From contig JBJXGV010000010.1 of the NCBI GenBank assembly GCA_046160485.1, positions 1 through 64,000 on the forward strand: DNA of 64,000 bases, in the 5' to 3' direction. Each line of letters begins with the position of its first letter. The stretch's first letter is position 1. This document shows positions 23,839 to 32,012 of this stretch, one piece after another. Below the pieces are notes generated by a model. The model did no database searches. It was given only the letters and a program-made list of their open reading frames with translations, and was not told where the DNA came from. This stretch comes from JBJXGV01 sp046160485. GTDB taxonomy: Bacteria > Orphanbacterota > Orphanbacteria > JBJXGV01. Made by a program: the position numbers and the translations under genes.

Positions 23839-26703
23839 ATGCAGAGTCTCACCGACTATCATGCGAAGTATTTCGCCTACGAGCTGACGCGGCGCTGCCC
23901 TCCGGACAGCGTGGAGAAGCTCGCGGCCGCGCTCGTCGACGCGCAGGTCGACCTGAATCCGCACCAGGTCGACGCGGCGCTCTTCGCGTTTCGCTCGCCG
24001 CTCTCGAAGGGCGCGCTCCTCGCCGACGAAGTCGGGCTCGGCAAAACGATCGAGGCCGGGCTCGTCCTCTCGCAGAAGTGGGCGGAGCGTAAGCGGCGCG
24101 TCCTCGTGATCACGCCCGCGAACCTGCGCAAGCAGTGGTATCAGGAACTCACCGAGAAGTTCTTCTTACCGTGCCGGATTCTCGAGACGAAGTCGTACAA
24201 CGCGGCGATCAAGCAGGGCCGCTTCCGACCGTTCGAGGCGGACGAGATCGTGATCTGCTCGTATCAGTTCGCGAAGAGCAAGGCGAGCGACGTTCATGCG
24301 ATGCCGTGGGACATCGTCGTCATCGACGAAGCGCACCGTCTGCGCAATGTCTACAAACCGGCGAACGTGATCGCGAACACGCTGAAGCAGGCTCTCGCTG
24401 GACGCGACAAGCTGCTGCTGACAGCGACGCCACTCCAAAACTCGCTGCTTGAACTCTTCGGCCTCGTGAGCTTCATCGACGAACACACGTTCGGCGACCT
24501 GAAGAGCTTTCGCGAACAGTTCGCGAGCCTGAGCCAGGAGCAGGTCTTCCACACGCTCAAGGCGCGGCTGAAGCCCGTCTGCCATCGCACCCTTCGCCGT
24601 CAGGTTCTCCCGTACATCAAGTACACGCGGCGTTGGCCGATCGTGCAGGACTTCACGCCCGAAGCGAGCGAAGACCGGCTCTACAACCTCGTCTCCGAGT
24701 ACTTACAGCGCGACAATCTCCAGGCGCTTCCGGCGAGCCAGCGCACGCTCATGACGCTCGTCCTGCGGAAGCTGCTGGCGTCTTCGACGTTCGCGATCGC
24801 GGGCGCGCTCACCACAATCTCCGCGCGACTGAAGGCGAAGCTTCGCAGGCAAGAACCGACGGCGGCGCTCGAAGATGAACTCAGCGCCGACTACGAGGCC
24901 CTCGACGAAACCGCCGAAGAGTGGGACGAGGATACCGTAGCCCCGCCGCTCTCCGAAGGCGACCGCGCCGCGATCGAGCGGGAGATCGCCGATCTCGATG
25001 AGTTCGCGCGCCTCGCGACATCGATCGATCACAACGCCAAAGGAAAGGCGCTCCTCACCGCGCTCGGCATCGCGTTCGCGAAAGCAGCCGAACTCGGCGC
25101 CGCGCAGAAGGCCATCATCTTCACCGAGTCGCGCCGCACTCAGAGCTACCTACTTCGCGTTCTCGCGGACAGCCCGTTCGCCGAAGGAATCGTCCTCTTC
25201 AACGGCTCCAACACCGACGATCGGTCGAAACAGATCTACGCGGCGTGGGTCGCGCGGCACGAAGGCACCGATCGCGTGACGGGATCGCGCACCGCCGATA
25301 TGCGCTCCGCGATCGTCGACTACTTCCGCGAGGAGGGTCGCGTCATGATCGCGACCGAGGCCGCCGCCGAAGGGATCAACCTCCAGTTCTGCTCGCTCGT
25401 CGTGAACTACGACCTGCCGTGGAATCCACAGCGCATCGAGCAGCGCATCGGCCGTTGCCATCGCTACGGCCAGCAGCACGATGTCGTCGTCGTGAACTTC
25501 CTCAACCGGAAGAACGAGGCGGACCAGCGCGTCTTCCGCCTTCTCGCAGAGAAGTTCCAGCTCTTCGAGGGGGTCTTCGGCGCGAGCGACGAAATCCTCG
25601 GCGCCATCGAGTCCGGCGTCGATTTCGAGAAGCGCATCGCCGGGATCTACCAGCGCTGCCGCAAGCCGGTCGAGATCCAGGTCGCGTTCGACCAGCTTCA
25701 GCTCGAACTCGGGCTCGAGATCGACGAGTCGATGACGCGCACGCGCCAGCAACTCCTCGAGAACTTCGACGACGAGGTCCGCGAGAAGCTCAGAATGCGC
25801 AACGAGGATTCAAAGGCGTACTTGAATCGCTACGAGCGCCTTCTCATGCAGCTCACGCGGCACGAGTTGGAAGGTTGCGCTGAGTTCGTCGACGATTCGT
25901 CGTTCCGGCTCAAATCGCAGCCGTTCCCGGATCGCGCCGGCGAGATCGCGCTCGGCTTGTACGAGCTGCCGCGCCGCTCGGGCGAGGCGCACCTCTACCG
26001 CCTCACGCACCCACTTGCCGCGAGCGTCCTCGAACGCGCGAAGGCCCGCGATCTCCCGCCCGCCGACATTCAGTTCGCGTACGGCGAGCACGAAGGAAAG
26101 ATCACGCTGCTCGAGTCCTTCATCGGCAAGAGCGGCTGGCTCACGGTATCCTCGCTCAGCGTCGAATCGCTTGATCAAGCCGAAGACCATCTGATCATCG
26201 CTGCGGCCACGGACGACGGGCAGGTGCTCGACGATGAAGTCGCGGCGCGCTTGCTCACGTTGCCGGGGCGTGTCGGCGGCTCAGCGCCAACCGGCGTTGA
26301 GCCCGCGGCGTTGGGGACGATCCTCGAGCAACGCCGCGCCGACATCCAGCGCGGAGTCTCGGAGCGCAACGCCCGCTTCTTCGAAGCCGAAGCCGACAAG
26401 CTCGACGGGTGGGCCGACGATTTGAAGCTCGGCCTCGAACGCGAGATTAAGGACATCGATCGGCAGATCAAAGAAGCGCGGCGCGCGGCAACCACCGCGC
26501 TGACGCTGGAAGCAAAGCTCGCGAGCCAGAAGCAGATCAAAGCGCACGAAGCCGAACGCAATCAGAAGCGCCGCACACTATTCGACGCGCAGGACCAAAT
26601 CGACGCTCAGCGCACGGAACTCATTGCAAAGATCGAAGGCAAGCTCACACAATCCGTGTCGCTCGACGCGATGTTCTCGATTCGCTGGGAACTCGCCCGC
26701 TAA
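23839..26703 (+). CDS. SNF2-family helicase/translocase (DrmD-like)
   Basis: A 954-residue superfamily 2 ATPase. Motif I is LLADEVGLGKTIEAGL (~residue 65), motif II DEAH (~164), motif III LLTATPLQN (~196), and motif VI QRIGRCHRYGQ (~540). A long helical tail at about 855-925 is predicted coiled coil and rich in Glu, Lys and Arg. Size and layout resemble the SNF2 helicases of prokaryotic defence loci, including DrmD of class 1 DISARM. No drmA or drmB is present here, so it is not a DISARM locus as defined. It opens a same-strand array that continues 14 bases later with the AlbA_2 gene. The likely role is translocation along DNA to find or process foreign DNA with the methyltransferase and Res proteins. 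Confidence 0.9.
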   Translation: MQSLTDYHAKYFAYELTRRCPPDSVEKLAAALVDAQVDLNPHQVDAALFAFRSPLSKGALLADEVGLGKTIEAGLVLSQKWAERKRRVLVITPANLRKQWYQELTEKFFLPCRILETKSYNAAIKQGRFRPFEADEIVICSYQFAKSKASDVHAMPWDIVVIDEAHRLRNVYKPANVIANTLKQALAGRDKLLLTATPLQNSLLELFGLVSFIDEHTFGDLKSFREQFASLSQEQVFHTLKARLKPVCHRTLRRQVLPYIKYTRRWPIVQDFTPEASEDRLYNLVSEYLQRDNLQALPASQRTLMTLVLRKLLASSTFAIAGALTTISARLKAKLRRQEPTAALEDELSADYEALDETAEEWDEDTVAPPLSEGDRAAIEREIADLDEFARLATSIDHNAKGKALLTALGIAFAKAAELGAAQKAIIFTESRRTQSYLLRVLADSPFAEGIVLFNGSNTDDRSKQIYAAWVARHEGTDRVTGSRTADMRSAIVDYFREEGRVMIATEAAAEGINLQFCSLVVNYDLPWNPQRIEQRIGRCHRYGQQHDVVVVNFLNRKNEADQRVFRLLAEKFQLFEGVFGASDEILGAIESGVDFEKRIAGIYQRCRKPVEIQVAFDQLQLELGLEIDESMTRTRQQLLENFDDEVREKLRMRNEDSKAYLNRYERLLMQLTRHELEGCAEFVDDSSFRLKSQPFPDRAGEIALGLYELPRRSGEAHLYRLTHPLAASVLERAKARDLPPADIQFAYGEHEGKITLLESFIGKSGWLTVSSLSVESLDQAEDHLIIAAATDDGQVLDDEVAARLLTLPGRVGGSAPTGVEPAALGTILEQRRADIQRGVSERNARFFEAEADKLDGWADDLKLGLEREIKDIDRQIKEARRAATTALTLEAKLASQKQIKAHEAERNQKRRTLFDAQDQIDAQRTELIAKIEGKLTQSVSLDAMFSIRWELAR

Positions 26704-26717
26704 CTCTGGAGCCCGAC

Positions 26718-28187
26718 GTGATCCCGAGCACACCGACCAATCAGAAGGAACTTGCGAGCCTGCTCAAGAAAGGCGAAGGGCAGTCGCTGGAGTTCAAGCG
26801 CTCGACGGCCGAGCTGCGCGAAGCGTTGCAGACGCTCTGCTCGTTTCTGAATGGCGCGGGCGGATTGGTGGTGTTCGGAGTGCGCCCCGACGGCACGCCC
26901 GAGGGACAGCAAGTTTCGGACAAGACGCTTCGTGAAGTCGCGCAAGCGCTCGATCAGTTCGAGCCGCCGGTGAGCGTCCCGATCGAACGGCTGCGTCTCA
27001 AGGCCGGGCGCGAGGCCCTCATCCTTCGCGCGGCGCCGCTCTCCGATGCGATCCCGTTCACGTTCGAGGGACGAGCGTACGAGCGCGTCGCGAGCACCAC
27101 GCGCAAGATGTCGCAAGAGAAGTACGAGAAGCTGCTGCTGGAGCGCGCGCACTCGCGCCGACGCTGGGAGAATCAGCCGGCCGAAGGCACGCGCCTCAAG
27201 GCTCTCGACCGCGAAGAAATCCTGCGCACGCGCGAGGCCGCGATTCAGCAGCGCCGCATCTCCGCCGCGGCCAGCCGCAGCGCGGGAGACGTCCTCGACC
27301 GTCTCGGCCTTCGCATCGATGGCGTCATCACCCAGGCCGCGCAAGTTCTCTACGGCACTCGCTTCATGCCCGACTATCCGCAATGCCGCCTCAAGATGGG
27401 CCGCTTCCGCGGCAGCACGGTCACCGGCGACATCGTTGACGACCGGCAGGACTACCTCAACGCGTTCGCGGCCGTGCGCGAAGGGATGGCGTTTCTCGAT
27501 AGAACGCTGCCCCTCTCGGCGCATTTCACGGAAGGCAAGATCTTCCGCGAGGATCGCCTCCCCGTCCCGCCGAACGCGCTGCGCGAGATCCTCCTCAACG
27601 CCGTGATGCACCGCGACTACTCCGACCCCGGTGGATATGTGGCCATTGCGGTCTTCGACGATCGCATCGAGATCCGCAGCGCCGGCCGGCTTCCCGCGAG
27701 CGTGACCGCCGAGATGCTCTCCGGCCCGCACCTCTCGAAGCTCCGCAACCCGCTCATCGCCGACGCCTTCCACCGAACGGGCGCCGTCGAGATGTGGGGA
27801 CGCGGCACGAACCGCGTGATCGACGAGTGCAAGCGCTACGGCATCGATCCGCCCGTCTTCACGGAGATGAGCGGCTTCGTGATCGTGACCTTCCGCGTGA
27901 GCCTGAATGCGACCACGCAAGTCACCCCGCAAGTCACCCCGCAAGTCACCCCGCAAGTCGCGGCGCTTCTCGAGGCAGCCCGTGAACCGAGGAGTCGGGA
28001 TGAACTGAAGGCCGCGGCGGGCATCCGGGACAGAGAACACTTCCGCAAGCAGTTCCTTATTCCTCTCGTCGAGACCGGCTGGCTCGAACGCACGATTCCG
28101 GATAAACCGAACAGTCGGTTGCAGCGGTATCGGATTACGAAGACAGGCGCCCACGCGCTAACCACTTCGACGCGGGAGAAAAAATGA
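26718..28187 (+). CDS. Schlafen/AlbA_2-domain ATP-binding protein
   Basis: A 489-residue protein starting at GTG 26718. Residues ~15-130 form the AlbA_2 (Schlafen-like, divergent AAA_4) domain: EGQSLEFKRSTAELREALQT, GGLVVFGVRPDG. The middle carries an HATPase-like C-terminal region (PPNALREILLNAVMHRDYSD, IEIRSAGRLP, GTNRVIDECKRYGI). A 12-base tandem repeat encodes QVTPQVTPQVTPQV (~395-410) as a hinge, then a winged-helix end. Such proteins are often encoded inside restriction and other defence loci, where they may bind nucleic acid or regulate the system. The stop overlaps the next start (ATGA at 28184-28187), implying coupled translation. Confidence 0.88.
   Translation: MIPSTPTNQKELASLLKKGEGQSLEFKRSTAELREALQTLCSFLNGAGGLVVFGVRPDGTPEGQQVSDKTLREVAQALDQFEPPVSVPIERLRLKAGREALILRAAPLSDAIPFTFEGRAYERVASTTRKMSQEKYEKLLLERAHSRRRWENQPAEGTRLKALDREEILRTREAAIQQRRISAAASRSAGDVLDRLGLRIDGVITQAAQVLYGTRFMPDYPQCRLKMGRFRGSTVTGDIVDDRQDYLNAFAAVREGMAFLDRTLPLSAHFTEGKIFREDRLPVPPNALREILLNAVMHRDYSDPGGYVAIAVFDDRIEIRSAGRLPASVTAEMLSGPHLSKLRNPLIADAFHRTGAVEMWGRGTNRVIDECKRYGIDPPVFTEMSGFVIVTFRVSLNATTQVTPQVTPQVTPQVAALLEAAREPRSRDELKAAAGIRDREHFRKQFLIPLVETGWLERTIPDKPNSRLQRYRITKTGAHALTTSTREKK
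27918..27960 (+). repeat. In-frame 12-base tandem repeat in the AlbA_2 gene
   Basis: Three full copies of CAAGTCACCCCG plus a partial fourth encode a QVTP repeat between the ATPase-like part and the winged helix. Copy-number change would alter linker length by four residues without shifting the frame. Confidence 0.85.
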
Positions 28188-29038
28188 CAACATTTCACTT
28201 GTTCCGAATCAAGGTCCTGAAGCGGAGTCAGCGACCGCTCTTCGAGCCTGAACAGTCGACGTCCGAGATTCTGCGCGAGGCCATTTCACAGAAACCCTCG
28301 GCAGAGCTGCGGAAAAATCACACGTGGCATATCGGAAACAACACGGAACTTGACGAGAATGGCATCTACTTCGCGATCGGCCGGACGACTACCGCGACAG
28401 TGCCGCGGTATGACAAGAAAGAGGGCAACTTCACAGAAGCAGCATCCGACACGGCGCCGTTCACACACGTTCTAGCCGACTTCCAGCTTCAAGTAGCGGG
28501 CATCGCCGCAAAGAGTCTCGTGGCACCGACCGTACCCGATATCGCCAGGAAGCTGGAGAAGGTGCTGAACAGTGCGCCCGCCGCATCAACGCACGAGGTC
28601 GATTTCGAGATCTGCCCGATCACTGATCCGGAAACCTTCATCGAGATACTGCGCTCCGCATACGCGATCGAGAAGTTTTCCTTCACTGTCTCTCGGCCGA
28701 ATCCTTTCGATGCCAACAAAGAGATAATGCGACCGCTGGCTTCCTTTTTGAGCGCAGCTTCCGCCACGCGAGGCCGCGCGAGCATCTCAGGTACAAGCCT
28801 GAACGCCGACTCTCTCGAGGACGTCGCAAGATCGGCAGCCGTCGCAGGTGAGGATGCAGAAGCCCGGGTTCGAGTGTCCGCGCACGAAACACCGGTCGTT
28901 AAGCGCCTCCGAGGCAACGCCGTTGCGCTGACTGAAGAGGAACCGGACTCAAAGGAGAAGCGGCTTGGACTCCTCGCTCGGATTCGTGCGACTTTCTCCA
29001 AGTTGCGTCAGGAACCCGACGTCGGATCCAAATCATGA
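28184..29038 (+). CDS. Unknown cytosolic protein, coupled to a membrane protein, inside the defence-like array
   Basis: A 284-residue soluble protein that I do not recognise. The N-terminus is FHLFRIKVLKRSQRPLFEPE; then WHIGNNTELDENGIYFAIGR and APFTHVLADFQLQVAGIAAK suggest an alpha/beta domain. A second part has FEICPITDPETFIEILRSAY and FSFTVSRPNPFDANKEIMRP. A Ser/Ala-rich region and basic tail (GLLARIRATFSKLRQ) end it. Its ATG overlaps the AlbA_2 stop and its own stop overlaps the next ATG, so the three are translationally coupled. Base composition is clearly less GC-rich than in the upstream helicase gene. The coupling to a small membrane protein recalls two-part defence modules with a membrane effector, but there is no homology claim behind that. 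Confidence 0.85.
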   Translation: MTTFHLFRIKVLKRSQRPLFEPEQSTSEILREAISQKPSAELRKNHTWHIGNNTELDENGIYFAIGRTTTATVPRYDKKEGNFTEAASDTAPFTHVLADFQLQVAGIAAKSLVAPTVPDIARKLEKVLNSAPAASTHEVDFEICPITDPETFIEILRSAYAIEKFSFTVSRPNPFDANKEIMRPLASFLSAASATRGRASISGTSLNADSLEDVARSAAVAGEDAEARVRVSAHETPVVKRLRGNAVALTEEEPDSKEKRLGLLARIRATFSKLRQEPDVGSKS

Positions 29039-29568
29039 ACTACTGGCACTGGTTTTTTCGCGGGACGAGCGGCGAACCCGGCTACAGGAAGTTCGTGAAC
29101 CGTTGGCTGCTATTTCACGCTGTCGTTGGCGCGGCGCTTTTCTTTCTCGTGCCCATTTCACTCAAGGACGCCGCGAACACGGTCCTGCTTCCACTCACCG
29201 GGGTCTTCATTGGCCTCTCATTCGCGTGGGCCGGCAATGCGCTCACTCTCTTGCAGTCCGAAGAAATCGAGCATCTCGCGGAGCACCGCGTCGGCGACCT
29301 CAAAGAGTACGTCTTCACTTATCAGTCAGCGATTCTCGCGATTCTCGTTACCCTTTCAGTCTGGGGTATCGCGGGTCTTGGGGTGATCGATAGCCCCAGT
29401 CCGATCCGGTGGGCTCATAGGCTGTATCCTGCTGTCGCGGTTGCACTCTATGGTCTAGCGAGCCTCACGCTGCGAGAGTGCTGGCATGTCGTCTTGTTCT
29501 CGCAGCTTCTTCTGCTCGCCAGACGCGAAATCCGCCGCGCGACACGACCACCGGAAAACAGTGGTTAG
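29035..29568 (+). CDS. Small integral membrane protein (about four helices), partner of the preceding unknown protein
   Basis: A 177-residue membrane protein. Helices are visible at LLFHAVVGAALFFLVPISL, TVLLPLTGVFIGLSFAWAG, AILAILVTLSVWGIAGLGV and LYPAVAVALYGLASLTL. A charged loop between the second and third (QSEEIEHLAEHRVGDLKEY) would face the cytoplasm or periplasm. The N-terminus (NYWHWFFRGTSGEPGYRKF) is aromatic and basic. It starts by a four-base overlap with the previous gene and lies 47 bases before the methyltransferase. In size and topology it resembles membrane components of two-gene anti-phage systems such as KwaA, but I see no shared motif and do not assign it. No other member of the array is membrane-bound. 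Confidence 0.85.
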   Translation: MNYWHWFFRGTSGEPGYRKFVNRWLLFHAVVGAALFFLVPISLKDAANTVLLPLTGVFIGLSFAWAGNALTLLQSEEIEHLAEHRVGDLKEYVFTYQSAILAILVTLSVWGIAGLGVIDSPSPIRWAHRLYPAVAVALYGLASLTLRECWHVVLFSQLLLLARREIRRATRPPENSG

Positions 29569-29615
29569 TTGATGCCAGTGCGGTCTCACTATTCGCTCAA
29601 GATCGGTTTCAGGTG

Positions 29616-31325
29616 ATGCGTAACGCGAAGCTGGAACTCACGTGGATCGGGAAGGAGAACCGGCCGAAACTGGAGCCGCGCATCCTGCTCGGAGAGCCGG
29701 AGAAATCGCATCACGCGAAACATCGAGTGGCCGAGAACGACCTGTTCGACAACCGCCTGATCTTTGGGGACAACCTGCTCGCGCTGAAAGCGCTCGAAGC
29801 CGAGTTCGCAGGGAAGATCAAGTGCATTTACATCGACCCGCCGTTCAACACCGGCCAAGCGATGGAGGACTACGATGATTCGCGAGAGCATTCAATTTGG
29901 TTGAGTCTGATGAGAGATCGTCTCGTCTTGCTTCAGCGACTTCTCTCGCCAGACGGAACGCTGCTGGTGCACATAGACGACAACGAGCTCGGGTATCTAG
30001 TCGTTCTGCTCGACGAACTCTTCGGCCGCGACAATCGACTCTATGTCGTCACATTCAAGCAAGGGTCAGCCACTGGCCACAAGTCCATCAACCCCGGCTG
30101 CGTCAGCACAACGAATTTCCTCCTGATGTACGCGAAGGATAAATCAAGGTGGAACCCGAATAGAGTCTTCACTGCGCGCGAGCGGGACACGCGCTATGGC
30201 CAATACATCGAGAACCTTGAAGATCCATTCGGGCAATGGCGGATCATCACCCTCATGAAGGCCTTTGCCGTCGCGAATCGGATATCGGAGAAAGACGCGC
30301 GGCTACTCGCTAAGAGCCATCCGGCGAAACTCGACGAGTTCGTCGTGAGTCGGGCACCGTGCGTCGTCCAGCTTGCCAAGCCGAACTATGAGAGCGTTAG
30401 CGCGGAGGCGCGGAAGCTCATCGATCGCTCAGAAGAGGACGTTGACGAAATCTTTCGACTTCAACGTGATGAGTATTCGGACATCTACCTCAAGGGTGGC
30501 AAACGCATTCTCTTCTACTCCGACAAACTGAAAAAGGTTGATGACGAATGGGTTGCAGCCGAGCCGTTGACAACTCTATGGGACGACATTCTCTCGAACA
30601 ATCTCCACGCGGAGGGTGGCGTCACGTTTCCAAAGGGGAAGAAACCAGAGGGCCTAATCAAGCGCGTACTGGAGCTGTCGACAACCGCTGGCGACTGGAT
30701 CCTCGACTCCTTCGCCGGCTCCGGCACGACCGGCGCGGTCGCGCACAAGATGGGCCGACGCTGGATCATGGTCGAGCTGGGCGAGCACTGTCACACGCAC
30801 ATCATCCCGCGCATGAAGAAGGTCATCGACGGCGAAGACCCGGGCGGCATCACCGAGGCCGTCGGCTGGAAGGGCGGCGGCGGCTTCCGCTACTACCGGC
30901 TCGCGCCTTCGCTCATGGAAAAGGACAAGTGGGGCAACTGGGTCATCAACAAGGACTACAACGCGGCGATGCTCGCCGAGGCGCTGTGCAAGCTCGAAGG
31001 CTTCACGTACGCGCCGAGCGATTCCGTCTACTGGCAGCACGGCCGCTCCACCGAGCGCGACTTCATCTACGTCACGACGGCGAGCTTGAGCCACGACCAG
31101 CTTCAGCAGCTGAGTGACGAGGTCGGACCGGAGCGGTCGCTCCTCGTGCTCTGCACCGCGTTCCGCGGGCGCGGCGAGTACGCGAACCTGACGGTGAAGA
31201 AGATTCCGAAGCAGGTGCTGTCGCGCTGCGAGTGGGGCCACGACGACTACAGCCTGCGCGTCGAGAACCTCCCGAAGGCGCCGCCGAAGCCGGGGCAGAT
31301 AAAGATGGAGCTGGCTGGGGAATGA
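29616..31325 (+). CDS. Beta-class site-specific DNA methyltransferase (type III Mod-like)
   Basis: A 569-residue N6-adenine or N4-cytosine methyltransferase. The catalytic motif IV comes first (IYIDPPFNTG, ~residue 72; DPPF instead of the more common DPPY), and the AdoMet motif I later (LDSFAGSGTTGAVAH, ~365). That order defines the beta class of type III Mod and related enzymes. The part between, ~100-350, is the target-recognition region and is noticeably less GC-rich than the 3' third of the gene. GFRYYRLAPSL near 425 is a conserved segment in this family. The start is ATG at 29616 (GTG at 29613 possible). It should protect host DNA against the Res-like protein encoded 700 bases downstream. 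Confidence 0.9.
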   Translation: MRNAKLELTWIGKENRPKLEPRILLGEPEKSHHAKHRVAENDLFDNRLIFGDNLLALKALEAEFAGKIKCIYIDPPFNTGQAMEDYDDSREHSIWLSLMRDRLVLLQRLLSPDGTLLVHIDDNELGYLVVLLDELFGRDNRLYVVTFKQGSATGHKSINPGCVSTTNFLLMYAKDKSRWNPNRVFTARERDTRYGQYIENLEDPFGQWRIITLMKAFAVANRISEKDARLLAKSHPAKLDEFVVSRAPCVVQLAKPNYESVSAEARKLIDRSEEDVDEIFRLQRDEYSDIYLKGGKRILFYSDKLKKVDDEWVAAEPLTTLWDDILSNNLHAEGGVTFPKGKKPEGLIKRVLELSTTAGDWILDSFAGSGTTGAVAHKMGRRWIMVELGEHCHTHIIPRMKKVIDGEDPGGITEAVGWKGGGGFRYYRLAPSLMEKDKWGNWVINKDYNAAMLAEALCKLEGFTYAPSDSVYWQHGRSTERDFIYVTTASLSHDQLQQLSDEVGPERSLLVLCTAFRGRGEYANLTVKKIPKQVLSRCEWGHDDYSLRVENLPKAPPKPGQIKMELAGE

Positions 31326-31362
31326 AGCGCGCGAGTCCAGGCATCGCCTTCGCTGAATACGA

Positions 31363-31467
31363 GAATTCCGACGCAGTGCGTCGGAATTCCGCAAACGAGG
31401 GAATTCCTTACGCACTGCGTAAAGAATTCGCGCAGGTCGCGATTCGCCACGCACCGCGTGGCGAATC
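31363..31467. repeat. Three tandem related palindromes
   Basis: Palindrome 1 (31363-31389) has perfect 13-base arms beginning GAATTCCGACGCA around a single G. Palindrome 2 (31401-31429) has 14-base arms beginning GAATTCCTTACGCA with one mismatch. Palindrome 3 (31441-31467) has perfect 12-base arms GATTCGCCACGC around ACC. The first two share GAATTC ends and all share an ACGC(A)-(T)GCGT core; spacing is 38-40 bases start to start. They fill the gap between the methyltransferase and the DUF4258 gene. They look like a small mobile or REP-type palindromic element; hairpins in mRNA are also expected. Confidence 0.85.
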
Positions 31468-31521
31468 CCCTAGAGCCCTTGCGGCGATAGCGGCTGGAGT
31501 TATTTCGCGGGATGCGCGACA

Positions 31522-31776
31522 ATGAGATTCGAATTAACCGCACATGCCAAGGAAAGCTTGCGGAAGCGCCCGAACATCCGATTGGAGTGGGTCGAGCGCG
31601 TGATCGAGGGACCGGAGCGCGTCGAAGTTGATCGGGTCGACGCTGAACTGGAACATCGCCTCGGGCGCGTGCCGGAATATGGTGGTCGTGTACTTCGCGT
31701 GATCGTCCGACGAGGCACGTCCCCGCTGCGGATCGTCACGTTGTTTTTCGACCGCAAGATGAGGAGCCAGCTATGA
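31522..31776 (+). CDS. DUF4258-domain protein (RelE-like toxin candidate)
   Basis: An 84-residue basic protein with the DUF4258 pattern FELTAHAKESLRKR near the start, then RVEVDRVDAELEHRLGRVPE and GGRVLRVIVRRG, PLRIVTLFFDRKMR at the end. The DUF4258 fold is related to RelE/ParE-type toxins. The next gene overlaps by four bases (ATGA at 31773) and encodes DUF2283, a small protein often found with DUF4258. Together they look like a toxin-antitoxin type pair placed inside the restriction array. Activity is inferred from this pairing only. Confidence 0.82.
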   Translation: MRFELTAHAKESLRKRPNIRLEWVERVIEGPERVEVDRVDAELEHRLGRVPEYGGRVLRVIVRRGTSPLRIVTLFFDRKMRSQL

Positions 31777-31997
31777 AGCTCAGAATTGACGAAGAGGCCG
31801 ACGCGCTGCATCTCCAGCTCGTGGATGTTCCCGTGAATGAGTCCGAGGAGGTCGCGCCAGGCATCATCGTCGACTACGACGAGGCCGACCAGATCGTAGG
31901 CATCGAGATCCTCCATCTCTCGAAGAGGCCGCACCCTGTCAATCTGATGGACGTCCAGCTCGAGAGCCGCCCGAGAAGACTCGCATCCGGCGAATAG
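31773..31997 (+). CDS. DUF2283-domain protein (antitoxin candidate)
   Basis: A 74-residue acidic protein with the DUF2283 signature KLRIDEEADALHLQL, then GIIVDYDEADQIVGIEILHL. DUF2283 proteins are commonly encoded next to DUF4258 proteins and are thought to neutralise or bind them. It overlaps the preceding gene by four bases and ends 15 bases before the Res-like gene, so all are probably co-transcribed. Confidence 0.85.
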   Translation: MKLRIDEEADALHLQLVDVPVNESEEVAPGIIVDYDEADQIVGIEILHLSKRPHPVNLMDVQLESRPRRLASGE

Positions 31998-32012
31998 CGG
32001 CCGTGCCGTGAC

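Noticed and set aside
27918..27960. Short tandem repeat as a CRISPR array
   Set aside because: Units are 12 bases with no spacers and lie in frame inside a gene; no cas genes are nearby.
26700..28154. A 484-codon minus-strand frame opposite the AlbA_2 gene
   Set aside because: The plus strand has AlbA_2 and ATPase motifs; the minus frame is a composition shadow.
28184..29568. Kiwa (KwaA/KwaB) system
   Set aside because: Topology of the small membrane protein is similar, but order, partner sequence and motifs do not support it.
31363..31467. Palindromes as integron attC sites
   Set aside because: No integron integrase, no attC R/L box consensus, and the palindromes are perfect rather than imperfect with extrahelical bases.
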